Assembly (NCBI GenBank): GCA_002104985.1
Contig: MCGO01000003.1
Coordinates: 62,001 to 126,000 of the forward strand
Direction: 5' to 3'
DNA from: Rhizoclosmatium globosum
Lineage: Eukaryota; Chytridiomycota; Chytridiomycetes; Chytridiales; Chytriomycetaceae
DNA: 64,000 nt
Shown: positions 11,265 to 21,159 of the stretch, in pieces
How positions within the stretch are numbered: the first letter of the stretch is position 1
How the letters are laid out: every line of letters starts with the position of its first letter
The notes under the pieces: model-generated
What the model was told of the DNA's origin: nothing
Seen by the model: only the letters and a program-made list of their open reading frames with translations
Databases searched by the model: none
Made by a program: the position numbers and the translations under genes

Positions 11265-11933
11265 TTTTTTTATTCGTTGATTCTTTGCGGTATATGATGC
11301 TGGCGATAAAAGTAATAATGGTTATAGTCTGTTTTCTGCAGACAGCGCGAAGGAGCGCTTACGCCACCTCCAGCCGTCAAATTGGAAAATTTTGAATATG
11401 CGTCCAACAACGTCCAGTGTCAAAACGGGAAGACTGCATTATTAAATAGGATTTCAAAATGATGGATTTTTCTATCCGTGTAGTTTGCAGGTGAGATGTT
11501 ACGCTTATTCCATATATTCAAAAAGCCGAGCTTTTTAAACCCGGTTTTCTTTCTCGAATCTATCTGACATCCGTGTCAATAGTCATGAAAGGCAGAGAAT
11601 TGATGTATGACTGTTGCTGATGTAGAGATGAGGGGTGGCACCCTCAGTCTAACCCTCATTGTCATCCTGAGCTTCGGAGGAATGTAGGAGACTTCCGCTA
11701 CCGAAAATGGATGTTTCGGATCCAAACCAAGGTACATTCTTCTGTCTAGGACAGTTTCTGGCCCACTACGGATGGGCACGATGACATCTTACTCCGCCAA
11801 ACCCTCAATCTTGCACGAAAAAATCTTGGGGAATTTTTTTGGGCTCTCCCAAAAATTTCCAGCAGCATCCCACACCAACAACCACCGCAGACAAAACGTC
11901 ACTGCGAAACCCTGCAAGCCCAACACAAAAAAG
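11265..11933. other. Intergenic with promoter of homeobox gene 3
   Basis: About 670 bases between PIS1 and homeobox gene 3. Around 11627-11650 lies a GATGAGGGGTGGCACCCTC word. A close relative (AATGAGGGTGGCGACTCTC) lies at 15476-15500, at a similar distance upstream of paralogue gene 5. An in-frame ATG at 11772 would extend gene 3, but the 11820-11930 stretch reads like a CA-rich leader. Confidence 0.4.
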
Positions 11934-13025
11934 ATGACTGCCATGTATCCCCAAGATCCCTACGAGCAGCACTTCTTCTATGAGCAGATGCCCTATCCCA
12001 CTGCGGCACCTCTGAATCAAGAAACATTCTACTACGAGCAGTACGCCCCCGCCGCCCCTCTTCAGCAACAACCGCATCCAGCCTATCTTCCTCTGGACGC
12101 AGAAGTACTAGTACCATTTGAGCTCCTCCAGGGGTCATTCTCTGTGTCAGACGAAGTGTTCTCGCACAGCCCCGTCCATCGCTTCGATCACCCAACTTTG
12201 GATATGCATCATAACCCTCATGAAGTTTTCCCATCATTCGCGTCTATTCAAAGCCATCCACAAGACTACCAGCAGTACGCAGATCAGTCACTCTACTCCA
12301 ACAATCCATACACTGCAACTCACCCTATCCCCAGCTTTGACCTTTCCATCTCACCAATCTCCACCAGTCCGCGTTGCCGTTCTCCTCCATCTCCAATCAA
12401 CACTGCCAACTCGCAGTGTATCCCTCTCTCCGCAATCATGGGCTCTACTCAAGAGCTCAAGCGAGAACCCATCTCCCAACATCTCTCTTCCACAACAATC
12501 CCACCACACCAATCGCAAATGAACCAGATCCAGTCCCCTCCACAAGCATTTATCGACACAAGAACCCACGAGTCCTACACCGACATGTATCCAGCCCAAC
12601 CAAGCAACACGTACACCACGCCACCAACAAACTCCTCCTCCGCCACAACAGCCCACCACCAACAACCCTACCAACCCCGCCCCCAAGTCCGCATCGTATC
12701 CCCCCTCAGCGACCACGACGACTCCGAAACCTCCTCCTCAACAACACACCGCCGAAACCGCGTCGGCGGAACAAGCAAGAAACGCCACACCCTCGACACA
12801 TCCCAATCCGACATCCTGAACCAATGCTTCCAAAGCCACAGGTTCCTCCGCCCAGGACAGGCAAAAGAGCTGTCGGAGCAGTTGGGTATGACTACAACCC
12901 AGGTCAAGATCTGGTTCCAGAATAAGCGCGCTTATGGGAAGAGGAAGGGGTACAAGCGTGGAGGTTCGAATAAGCATGCCCACGCGCATGACGATGAGGA
13001 CGACGGCGCGTATGGGTCTGAGTAA
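11934..13025 (+). CDS. Homeobox gene 3: homeodomain protein, KKRH...NKRA subfamily
   Basis: 363 residues from ATG 11934 (MTAMYPQDPYEQ). An upstream in-frame ATG at 11772 would add 54 residues of unlikely composition. The N-terminus is Tyr/Gln/Pro-rich (YEQ repeats), like an activation domain. The homeodomain at about 280-339 begins KKRHTLDTSQSDILNQCF and has helix 3 TQVKIWFQNKRAYGKRKG (I47, W48, Q50, N51), no intron. An acidic His-rich tail follows. Its nearest relative in the window is gene 5 (shared KKRH start, CF in helix 1, QAK-LS-LGMT in helix 2). Confidence 0.9.
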   Translation: MTAMYPQDPYEQHFFYEQMPYPTAAPLNQETFYYEQYAPAAPLQQQPHPAYLPLDAEVLVPFELLQGSFSVSDEVFSHSPVHRFDHPTLDMHHNPHEVFPSFASIQSHPQDYQQYADQSLYSNNPYTATHPIPSFDLSISPISTSPRCRSPPSPINTANSQCIPLSAIMGSTQELKREPISQHLSSTTIPPHQSQMNQIQSPPQAFIDTRTHESYTDMYPAQPSNTYTTPPTNSSSATTAHHQQPYQPRPQVRIVSPLSDHDDSETSSSTTHRRNRVGGTSKKRHTLDTSQSDILNQCFQSHRFLRPGQAKELSEQLGMTTTQVKIWFQNKRAYGKRKGYKRGGSNKHAHAHDDEDDGAYGSE

Positions 13026-13882
13026 ACCCGTTTTGTTGATTTTTTGGTGTTTCTTCTTGTACCATACTGTAGTTCCAAATTCCCGTCTAGTGTAGTTTTC
13101 GCACTGTTTTCTCTTTTGCTTTCTTTTTCTTTTTCTTTTTTTTTATATTCGCCTTTGTGTTTGTAGAGAGCCCTGTAGATTGTGCTGTGTAGTCTTTTTT
13201 GTAGAGTTCTTTGTAAGTAAAAAAATAAAATTAAGTATACTTAAACTTGAATGCAGTCATAAAGCGGCAAGCGTGCTTTGCTTTCCTAAATTGGCAAAAT
13301 TTTGGCGGAGAGCCCTTAAATGTTGAAGAAACCCGCGTATTTGTGATATGATGGACATAAACGCTACGCTATTGAACAATTGCAGACTGTAAGTTTTCTT
13401 ATTTCAAACTGCAAGGATATGAGATCTCAGACACAAAACACGGAATGAACGATTTTTCCACTGCTTAATCCAAAACAGTGTCTTAACCTTGTTGATGGCG
13501 TATTATTTAATGGAGCAGCGGAATCAAGTGATATTCTCTGTTTTATATCCTGAACCACAAATCGTAGACACCCTTATCACTATTTCCATTATGAGCTATC
13601 AATCGATGCATGAATGCAAAGTCATTGGAGCAAACACAGTTATTAATAGGATGATTGGTGTGGTCTCTTTGATAAAGTAGCAGCAGTTGCAAAACCGACA
13701 AATGTTGATGGTGGCTTGTCGGTCGGTCGTACGTGCCGCAGCAACTGCATCTCCTCCCTCTCCAGTAAATTTCTTTCCATCCGCACATTTGGCAGGAAAC
13801 TTGCCGCACAAACAAGTGCATCTCTTTACTCTCCCACTAACTGAGTCCCTGCTCGCGCTCCGTCCATCCAGCATCAACATAC
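13026..13882. other. Intergenic, no gene seen
   Basis: About 860 bases. The first 200 are a T-rich 3' region (pyrimidine run near 13115-13145, AATAAAA near 13222). The rest holds only short open frames without recognisable domains, plus the promoter and leader of homeobox gene 4. Confidence 0.45.
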
Positions 13883-15087
13883 ATGTCAATCAAGCAAAAC
13901 AACTCATCGACACCGCAACAGTCTCCAAGCGGATTCAATTCATTGTCGGAGCATCCGTTATTGAGGCAGCTCCACTCACCGTCCACGCTTCCCCTCTCTG
14001 CATTTGGGGATCTTTCCAGCACTTTGAACCAGCCTCAAGTGGCAACCCAAGACGACAAAGCATTGATGTCAACTTCATTTGATAGTGACTTAGATTTTCT
14101 CACCACACTGTCTCATCCATCACAGTCTCAAGTCATATTAAATGCTCCTCCACCACCGAAGTCAACCCTGAAAAATGTTGGCATGCTTTTCCTTGACACG
14201 TCAACTACCACGCCTCTCTTAGACCAACAAATTCAAGCTGCCTTCTTCTCTCCCAATACACCAAGTACATTTCAACCTGGCTTCTTTCAGTCGCAACTGG
14301 ATCAAGCATTCAATGCATCTACCACACCATCCGGTCTCTTGGATCCAAGTTATCAAGCACTATATTCAGGATTACCAATCGGATCCTTTGAAACTCTATC
14401 CTTCCAGTCTCCCACTGAAGTCCCAACAACAAACTTCTTTTCGCAAAGTTTTGGAACACCGACACACACTCCAGTCAACCCATTTTTCCAGCAGCCCTTC
14501 ACAATACCAAATTCCACAATTGAAAGTTCTTTCGCCCGTGATTTCCTTGGTACTTCGTCTCATTCTGTACCACTCTCCAGCCCAAGCGTCTCGCCTTCAC
14601 CATTCACAACAAATCGAGTCAACACACCACGGTTGATCTCTCGACAATCAGTAATTCTTCCACGGTACAACCCGATCGGAATCGAGAGCGCACCACAGAG
14701 TCGCCATTGCAGCCCCCTCCCAACACCAAGACCCAAAAGCGCACCTCAAAGCCGTGTTTCTTCTCCTGTTGCACGAGACAGTTTGAATTCCAGTTTCGAT
14801 GTTGAGCATTTATCTGCCATGCAAACCGACCCCGACGCGAAACGGTTCCGCCTCCCGAAACAGCAAATGGACTGGCTAAAAAGTCGGTATGAAGAGAATC
14901 CGTTCCCGACGCCAGATGAAGTGCTTGTAATGGCGAATAAGCTTGGAATGAATAAGCGCAAGTTGCGTATTTGGTAAGTCATCATTGTAATCAGAAAAAA
15001 TCTGTTTCTGACATTCTGTTTCATAGGTTTCAGAATCGACGATGTGTTGCTAAACGGAGAGAGAAACTTGGCACCTCACTTGACTAA
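13883..15087 (+). CDS. Homeobox gene 4: homeodomain protein, KRFRLP subfamily
   Basis: 383 residues, join(13883..14973, 15027..15087). The N-terminal ~315 residues are Ser/Thr/Pro/Phe-rich without a known domain. The homeodomain (about 317-376) begins DAKRFRLPKQQMDWLKSRY, with NPFPTPDE in the helix 1-2 loop and helix 3 KLRIWFQNRRCVAKRR. The intron splits Trp48 (TG|GTAAGT, 53 nt). The protein ends shortly after helix 3 (EKLGTSLD). Genes 2, 6 and 7 share the KRFR-(L/F/I) arm and, except gene 7, the same intron. Confidence 0.9.
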
Positions 15088-15764
15088 ACGATTATGTCAG
15101 CACCTTCCATTCCCCATCATGCATTTGCATCTTTTCATTATGAGTATGTGAATAGAACTCTGTAAAAACTGAAACATTGCAAACGAGAGCCGTCCGCACG
15201 ATAACCCCCTTTCCTCCCAACCAATAGAATTTTTTCGGGATTCCGTCATCCTCATCACCACAGAATGAGGGTCGTGATTTATGAGCATTGGAGTCATCCA
15301 ATTATTGAAACAGGTTGGTCGGAGTTTATTTTTGTTCATAAATTTCGTTATAATAATCTGGTCAAAGCTTTTGGCCCCAATGACTTCGTATGAGTAGAAT
15401 TCCGGATTAAAATGAATGAAGGAGCAAGTGATAATGAACCGAGTGATATAGCACGAAATCACAAAGAAACTCTGGAAAATGAGGGTGGCGACTCTCGGGC
15501 TTGGTGAAACCCTGTCCCTCATGGGATGGCGTGATTTCAAGAAGGGGAGGCGTCTTGGGCTCCAGGCGTCTCCCGTACAGTATCGTAATCGGAATCAAAA
15601 TGAATTACCAGCAAATGCCCACCTCCGTCATCCGCGTGCCCACCAGAGCACGCACGGAAAGGAGATGAACTGAAAATTCCCATCAAGGAGATTTCAGAAA
15701 TTTCAGGCAGCACGCACGTTCACGACTTGCAAAATTTTGTCGAAACCACACAACACACGAAAAC
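15088..15764. other. Intergenic with promoter of homeobox gene 5
   Basis: About 680 bases. The AATGAGGGTGGCGACTCTC word at 15476-15500 resembles the one upstream of paralogous gene 3. No gene is recognised. Short minus-strand open frames here have no domains. Confidence 0.4.
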
Positions 15765-15971
15765 ATGTCCATTCTGTCTGAAGCTATTCCCGACGAGTTC
15801 TTCAGCTGGAGCTCTGCGCAAACTGTATGCAGCCCAGCCCAGGTTTCCAACGACTTTGTAGCTGTTGACAGCCAGATTCCAGTTGATATGCTCCCGCATG
15901 CTGATATGGCGTGCCTCGATCCTGACATGTTCTCATACTTTATGATGCACCAATGCCTGTTGAACCAATGA
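15765..15971 (+). CDS. Upstream ORF A of homeobox gene 5
   Basis: A 68-residue frame from ATG 15765 (MSILSEAIPDEFFSW) to TGA 15969-15971. It is rich in Asp, Met and Phe, like an N-terminal activation region. Its stop overlaps the ATG of ORF B in the sequence ATGA (15968-15971). It may be the true N-terminus of gene 5 cut off by an indel, or a translated leader ORF. Confidence 0.5.
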   Translation: MSILSEAIPDEFFSWSSAQTVCSPAQVSNDFVAVDSQIPVDMLPHADMACLDPDMFSYFMMHQCLLNQ

Positions 15972-16066
15972 CCTTCAACTCACTTCCACTCGACTTTACC
16001 TTTCCCTCTGACTCGGGTGCAGCGTTTGAATACCCCGCCTTCTCTGACCATACCCAAACAACATGA
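15968..16066 (+). CDS. Upstream ORF B of homeobox gene 5
   Basis: 32 residues in a second frame (MTFNSLPLDFTFPSDSG...), acidic and aromatic. The frame is also open upstream to at least 15944, with another ATG at 15953. It ends at TGA 16064-16066, which again overlaps the next ATG as ATGA (16063-16066). Each step A to B to C is a shift of -1. No GT...AG intron fits between the frames. Confidence 0.45.
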   Translation: MTFNSLPLDFTFPSDSGAAFEYPAFSDHTQTT

Positions 16067-16785
16067 ACATGTTCACTTCCTCCTACAACTCGCCTTCTCC
16101 AACTCCCACTCTTCGTATCGAGTCTCCATTTGCCTCGTTCCACTCTTCCTCCACCCCGCCACATACCCCGACGTGTCTGCCGCTTTCTATCGTTGCGCCT
16201 TCACCCGCCCCATTCTATCTCGATACATCAGCCCCCCAACAGCAGCCTGCAACCGAAGTAGCCTTCACTTCCCCTATTCTTGCTCCAGCTTCTCCAAAGT
16301 CTGTTTCACTGCTGAGAACTGTCAAGAAAACTGCCATCCTGAAGAAAGCTGCATCTCCATCTGGATTGCGACCCTTAACTTTCCAAGATTTCAAGGCGTC
16401 TCCAAGTCCTATTGCTCATTCTCTGCTTGATGAAAGCACTGTAGAGCCTGTCTCTCCCGTTTCGGAAGTTGCCAGCGAACCATCAAACCCCGATAAGTCT
16501 CCCGCGCCACCCTCCATCACCACAACCTCTTCGTCCCGATCCTCAAAGAAATCTTCGTCTGCTTCCCAAGGTACAAAGAAGAGACATATTCTTCAGGAGT
16601 GGGAGACAGAAGTGCTCAACAAGTGTTTCGAGCAGAACCAGTTCTTGGTGTCTGAACAAGCCAAGGATTTGTCTGCTCGTCTTGGGATGACTGTTAACCA
16701 AGTACGAATCTGGTTCCAGAACAAGCGCGCATTTGTGAAGCGTCAGATGTCAAAGAACTCTAACATGACTGAAGATGATGACTGA
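16063..16785 (+). CDS. Homeobox gene 5: homeodomain-encoding ORF, KKRH...NKRA subfamily
   Basis: 240 residues from ATG 16063 (MNMFTSSYNSPSPTPT). A Ser/Pro/Thr-rich region precedes the homeodomain at about 170-229: KKRHILQEWETEVLNKCF, then QAKDLSARLGMT, and helix 3 QVRIWFQNKRAFVKRQM (I47, W48, Q50, N51), no intron, with an acidic tail TEDDD. It is paralogous to gene 3. The N-terminal part probably continues from ORFs A and B, if their frame changes are indels or are bridged during translation. Confidence 0.82.
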   Translation: MNMFTSSYNSPSPTPTLRIESPFASFHSSSTPPHTPTCLPLSIVAPSPAPFYLDTSAPQQQPATEVAFTSPILAPASPKSVSLLRTVKKTAILKKAASPSGLRPLTFQDFKASPSPIAHSLLDESTVEPVSPVSEVASEPSNPDKSPAPPSITTTSSSRSSKKSSSASQGTKKRHILQEWETEVLNKCFEQNQFLVSEQAKDLSARLGMTVNQVRIWFQNKRAFVKRQMSKNSNMTEDDD

Positions 16786-17075
16786 TTTCCCTGCATACAT
16801 TTCCTTGCATTCGCACCTCCTCCCACCCCTTCCCTCACCTAGATCTAGAAAACCTTGCTCGTTCTTTTATTTCGTTCTTTTGTTGTTCTTCTTTACCCGT
16901 TTAGATTCCTTTCAGACTAGAGTTGGATCTATTTCCCTGTACGATTCCCTAACTTATATAAAAGTGTTGTGTGTGTATCCATCTATGTTCTATTTGAATT
17001 CTGGTTTTGCTCCTCCAACCAAGAAAAACGTGGTCTTGGCTTGGCAATCCAACTCACCCACAAAAAGGTCAAGCG

Positions 17076-18086
17076 ATGACTACTTCCTCCACGACGCACA
17101 ATGAGCAGTTCTCTGCTGCGAAAGATCATGAAGTAATGCCTATAACGCCATCGTCGCTTGAAGGAGTTGATCAGCAACAGTTGCCTCAGAGTCAGATCTC
17201 GGACTTGGAAGCCACTCTTGCCCCTATAACCACAAACATATTATATCCTGCATTGTTTCCCTCTTCCATGCCCATATCACTCCTTCAGCAAAGTTCCCAA
17301 TTTTGGTTCGGCGAAGTACAACGAGGTTTTGCAGAGCCTCAGGCACCTTATTTCCACCCAATTCAGCCGACGCAGCCGCTATTTCAGTCGTATCCCCCAC
17401 TTTCAATGTCACATAACACAATGTATCCTTTCCATCATGGTCTCAGTGTGCAGCAGGAAGCTTCGCCAAATAGTACCCACGTTTCTCCCTTTTCAGCGCA
17501 AACATTCAATTCGACAATCGATACAAAATCAATCAACTCAGCAATAAACGATGTCAGTGAGATTGGAAGCGCCGTCAGCGCTAAACTTGATGGGAGTCCG
17601 ATCACCACGTCGGTTGGAAATCGGTTGGGTGGCAGTACAAGTTCAAAGCGTCGCCAGAATTCAGTCCGACAAGCTGAGGAGGATTTTCATTTTGAAAATG
17701 AAGAAACAATGGACGATGGATCAGGGGAAGATGATGACGATGTTTGGTCTGGCGATAACTACTCGTCTCCGACGAAGCGGGGCAACAAAAGCAACCAACT
17801 CGAGGAGAAGGCGTACAGCAGAAGATTTTTCAGACGGTGTTAATCCCAGAAGCTTGAAACGATTCAGGTTTCCGTTGGATCAAATGAAGGTTCTTAAAGC
17901 GAGGTATGCGATAAATCAAGTTCCAACGCATGAAGAAATGCGCGTAATTGCTACAGAATTTGGCGTCGATTTCCACAAGATAAAGATTTGGTAAGACCCC
18001 TTTCCAAATCTTAAAAGGGCTGAACATTCAACAGGTTTCAGAACAGGAGAGCAGCACAAAAACGACGGGACTCAGGTCAAACATGA
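17076..18086 (+). CDS. Homeobox gene 6: KRFRFP homeodomain, frame change upstream of the domain
   Basis: ATG 17076 (MTTSSTTHNEQFSAAKDHEV) opens a frame that runs to TGT TAA at 17838-17843. It includes a basic/acidic stretch (SSKRRQNSV, then EDDDDVWSGD). The homeodomain is in the next frame: RSLKRFRFPLDQMKVLKARY, with helix 3 KIKIWFQNRRAAQKRR. Trp48 is split by an intron (17991-18034). The last exon 18035..18086 ends DSGQT. Joining the two halves needs a 1-nt shift near 17800-17835, or an intron such as GTGAGA (17555) to TTTTTCAG (ending 17834), which would remove the acidic stretch. I cannot decide between splice, assembly indel and pseudogene. Confidence 0.65.
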
Positions 18087-18159
18087 AACAAAATAGTGGT
18101 ATCGAGCAAAATAAATGCGTTATGGACAAATGTCGAAGAAGTTCTGCTCTCATTCCAAT

Positions 18160-18210
18160 TTGAATTTCTAAGTCCGCAAAAATGAGCCACCCAAAGTTGG
18201 CATCTCCGCA
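18160..18210. repeat. Intergenic repeat copy 1
   Basis: About 50 bases between homeobox genes 6 and 7. They start TTGAATTTCTAAGTCCGC, continue with TGAGCCACCC, and end CATCTCC. Copy 2 at 18436-18486 has the same order of words. It may be a duplicated promoter or enhancer element. The rest of the 18087-18625 gap shows no gene. Confidence 0.55.
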
Positions 18211-18435
18211 AATTCCAAACTTATGTTCTCTCTTTGACGGTGCTTGTTCATGTTTATTGTTAGTGCTGGCACGAAGCTTGTTATGAGCGAGATCCCAACA
18301 AGGAGGCAGATTCACTACAGTGAATGAAGCCTAATGATCAGATATTGAAGCAAAGCAGTGATTGCAATAGTTCTTTGTTTGGAATGGTTCCATTCTTCTC
18401 AACTGAAACAGTTGCGGGAGTTATCCAGATGTATA

Positions 18436-18486
18436 TTGAAATTTCTAAATCCGCTTCGGCTGAGCCACCCGGAGTCACCATCTCCT
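18436..18486. repeat. Intergenic repeat copy 2
   Basis: Direct repeat of 18160-18210: TTGAAATTTCTAAATCCGC, a variable six bases, TGAGCCACCC, then CACCATCTCC. I judge roughly three quarters of positions identical by eye. It lies about 140 bases upstream of the gene 7 ATG. Confidence 0.55.
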
Positions 18487-18625
18487 TCCATCTCCGATAA
18501 ACTAAAATTTGGGCATTTGGAAGCGGCAACCTTTGGGCTTCCATCGTCTTTGTTTCGCAGCCGCCAGGACTCAAATAACTTTTTTCCACCTCGCAACACT
18601 TACCCACAGCCCCCAACAACTTCCA

Positions 18626-19924
18626 ATGATTCAGAGTGCCATGACCGAAGCCATTCCAATCAAGCGCAACCAACAATCCACACTGTCTTCGTCGCTGGAT
18701 CTGTTACGCCCACCAGCTCAGTTCTCTGCTCACCCTCTCATGCCGCAACTTATGGCTCGGGAGGCATCCTCTGCCAGCCTCGGTATCTTCAACACGCCGC
18801 TTCACACTCCAAATCCATCGCCAGATGCCGCATTCCGCATTCAAGACTGCCTCTTTCCGTTGTCCCCACCAAACTGGCCGTCTGCAAAACCGAGTGCCCC
18901 CGGATTGAGAGCCCAATCTTTCAACACTCCCGCATACAATGCTATGGAATCAAATGACCTTTTCCCGTTATTGGATGCTTCGTCATTGGCAGATGGTGGG
19001 GACAGAGCAAACTCCATGATTTTCCATATGCCGCTGCAAAACTCGAACCTCTCCAGTCACGTGATTCCGAAGCACGCCAAAAAATGCGGAACTGAATCAC
19101 AAATTGATAATTGCAGCGGCAATGCGATGGAAACAAATAATACTCTTCCAGAAGCCATAAGTTTTCATCAAAAGCCTTCAATGCCCGACTACCAGTTCAC
19201 GTTCTCACAAGATTATGACGACAGCCGTGCGTACTTTCCATCGACATCTCAATTGCAATATTCGTCTGCCGCTATGACTGAAAACTGGCTCTATGACTCA
19301 ATGTTGGACCCTCTTGGTGGCTTCGTCGACATGGCTTACCCTTCTATGGTCATGCCTCCAGAACTCGCAACTTTTCAGTTTCCTCTTCAAGTACCATCTG
19401 CATCCTCCGCAACGGTCAGTTTATGTTCGACTCCAGTTCCACCATCAAGTGCAGTTCTGTCGTCTCCTCCTCCTTTGGACACGGCTCAAATCGATTCTCA
19501 ACAACAGATGGAGTCACTTACTTTACCTTCCGCGTCATCCAAGCGTTCTCTCAGCTGTCCAAATACTAGCACTCGGTTACCAGTCCGTTCAGTTCGTCTT
19601 GCTGTGACAACCCCCACACCAGAGTCGACACCCCTCTTGACGTCCAAGAATGGCCGGAAATCTGAACAGCACTCGCGTGCTTCCTCACCGGACGACCACG
19701 AGCCTGGTTATTCTTACAAGAACAACAAGCGTTTCCGTCTACCGAAAGAGCAAATGGCTTGGCTGAAGGAGCTCTTTGACCAGAACCCGCTTCCATCATC
19801 TGCCGAAGCTGAGCGAATTGCTGCCGAGATTGGCGTTGATGTCCAGAAAATCAAAATCTTCTTTCAAAACCGAAGGGCTGCTGAGAAACGGCGAGCTGCT
19901 TCAAGGAAGTCAAGTACAGCATAG
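18626..19924 (+). CDS. Homeobox gene 7: KRFRLP homeodomain with Phe in place of Trp48
   Basis: 432 residues from ATG 18626 (MIQSAMTEAIPIKRNQ), intronless. The N-terminus is Ser/Pro/Asn-rich. The homeodomain at about 365-424 has NNKRFRLPKEQMAWLKELF, NPLPSSAEAERIAAEIGV, and helix 3 KIKIFFQNRRAAEKRR. The residue at 48, Trp in nearly all homeodomains, is Phe (TTC), two base changes from TGG; Q50 and N51 are kept. The position-48 intron present in relatives is absent. Phe could still pack in the core, so function is uncertain. AATAAAA lies about 60 bases past the stop. Confidence 0.87.
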   Translation: MIQSAMTEAIPIKRNQQSTLSSSLDLLRPPAQFSAHPLMPQLMAREASSASLGIFNTPLHTPNPSPDAAFRIQDCLFPLSPPNWPSAKPSAPGLRAQSFNTPAYNAMESNDLFPLLDASSLADGGDRANSMIFHMPLQNSNLSSHVIPKHAKKCGTESQIDNCSGNAMETNNTLPEAISFHQKPSMPDYQFTFSQDYDDSRAYFPSTSQLQYSSAAMTENWLYDSMLDPLGGFVDMAYPSMVMPPELATFQFPLQVPSASSATVSLCSTPVPPSSAVLSSPPPLDTAQIDSQQQMESLTLPSASSKRSLSCPNTSTRLPVRSVRLAVTTPTPESTPLLTSKNGRKSEQHSRASSPDDHEPGYSYKNNKRFRLPKEQMAWLKELFDQNPLPSSAEAERIAAEIGVDVQKIKIFFQNRRAAEKRRAASRKSSTA

Positions 19925-20145
19925 AGTGCTCGAGTAAATCATATAATCGTCCATATGCATATTTTGTAATCCGCAAATCAAACCTGTAATAAAATGTATT
20001 GATAATTGATTTTGTCACCAATTTGGATGATAAGAAAAAGAGGAAACCCTTATCGTCCGGACAACCCTAGTTTTCGGTGCAGCCGAGGTCATATGGCAAA
20101 AGACATTGCCAAATCCCTGCTCGCTGCTCGATTACCCACGTCACA

Positions 20146-21159
20146 ATGTCGGAGTCTTGGCCATCATCGCAGTTGGACAGAATGTCAGAGACTTCCCATG
20201 GGACAGGTCTGGGTATAGTGGGGCTTCCAATCCCAAAGCTCGCATCCAAAACCCCGATCCCTGCGCCTACGTTCCTCCCTGAATGGTCAGAAGGGGCTGT
20301 GAGAGACGACACGAAGCCGACATTATACCCACCTCACGTTCACGTTATCCCTCATGATCAGTACCCCAATTCAACATCTCCGTCATCGCACAATATCCCA
20401 CACAGCCCGACTCGCAAAAACGTCTGTTATATATCATTTGGAGCGTCAGATATCTCGGATACTCCAGCAATACGGTCTCGTAGTATTCGATCTCGCTCTG
20501 ATTCCTTAACAACCCCAGTTGTCATCGCAAAACTACCTTCCATCCCGATCCAATCTATTTCTTCTCCGACGCCAGAAACTTATAGCTCTGGTAAAATACA
20601 TTCATCGCAAAGCCTGATGCAACCGCCCATCGCAACTGTGCCTCTATCCCACAACAACATTCACCACCCTCACCCGCCATCCCCGCTTACATCGTCAGAA
20701 TCCCCGCGACAAACGTACATTCAATCACAAATCAACCAACCAGCTCCACAACCGTCGAGTTACAAGACGTTTTCCGCAGCCTCCCAATTTAAATTATCTC
20801 CACATCAGCGGAAAGTCCTTGAACGTATCTTTCAAGAGACGGAAGCGCCTACAAATCAGCAATATCATCAAATATCGGACCGGCTTCGAATGCCGCGGAG
20901 CGCCGTGATGGCTTGGTTCCAGAATATGCGGTCAATTGTTCGGAAGTATGGACAGGTGCCGTTTCATGAGGCGGCACAAGAACCTCCTCCTTCCGTCCAA
21001 TATACTGCACAAATAGCTGTTAGATCGCCGTCTGCTGCTTCCAGCCCTTCGTTAGCCCAGACATTGCCTGCTCCTGAAACGAATCTCTCAGCCAAAGAGG
21101 GCAAGGAAGATTCCCCTTCGAAGCGTCCATATATTATGAGTGTTATGGCTCTTATTTGA
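20146..21159 (+). CDS. Homeobox gene 8: divergent homeodomain (A47), C-terminal MSxxALI motif
   Basis: 337 residues from ATG 20146 (MSESWPSSQLDRMSETSH), intronless. The homeodomain at about 210-269 has AASQFKLSPHQRKVLERIF, APTNQQYHQISDRLRM, and helix 3 AVMAWFQNMRSIVRKYG, so A47, W48, Q50, N51. The protein ends KRPYIMSVMALI, a motif shared with genes 10, 13 and 14. AATAAA follows about 60 bases after the stop. Confidence 0.87.
   Translation: MSESWPSSQLDRMSETSHGTGLGIVGLPIPKLASKTPIPAPTFLPEWSEGAVRDDTKPTLYPPHVHVIPHDQYPNSTSPSSHNIPHSPTRKNVCYISFGASDISDTPAIRSRSIRSRSDSLTTPVVIAKLPSIPIQSISSPTPETYSSGKIHSSQSLMQPPIATVPLSHNNIHHPHPPSPLTSSESPRQTYIQSQINQPAPQPSSYKTFSAASQFKLSPHQRKVLERIFQETEAPTNQQYHQISDRLRMPRSAVMAWFQNMRSIVRKYGQVPFHEAAQEPPPSVQYTAQIAVRSPSAASSPSLAQTLPAPETNLSAKEGKEDSPSKRPYIMSVMALI

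Noticed and set aside
13489..14082. Plus- and minus-strand open frames between homeobox genes 3 and 4 as an extra gene
   Set aside because: They begin mostly without ATG, lack any motif, and overlap the start of gene 4 in the wrong frame.
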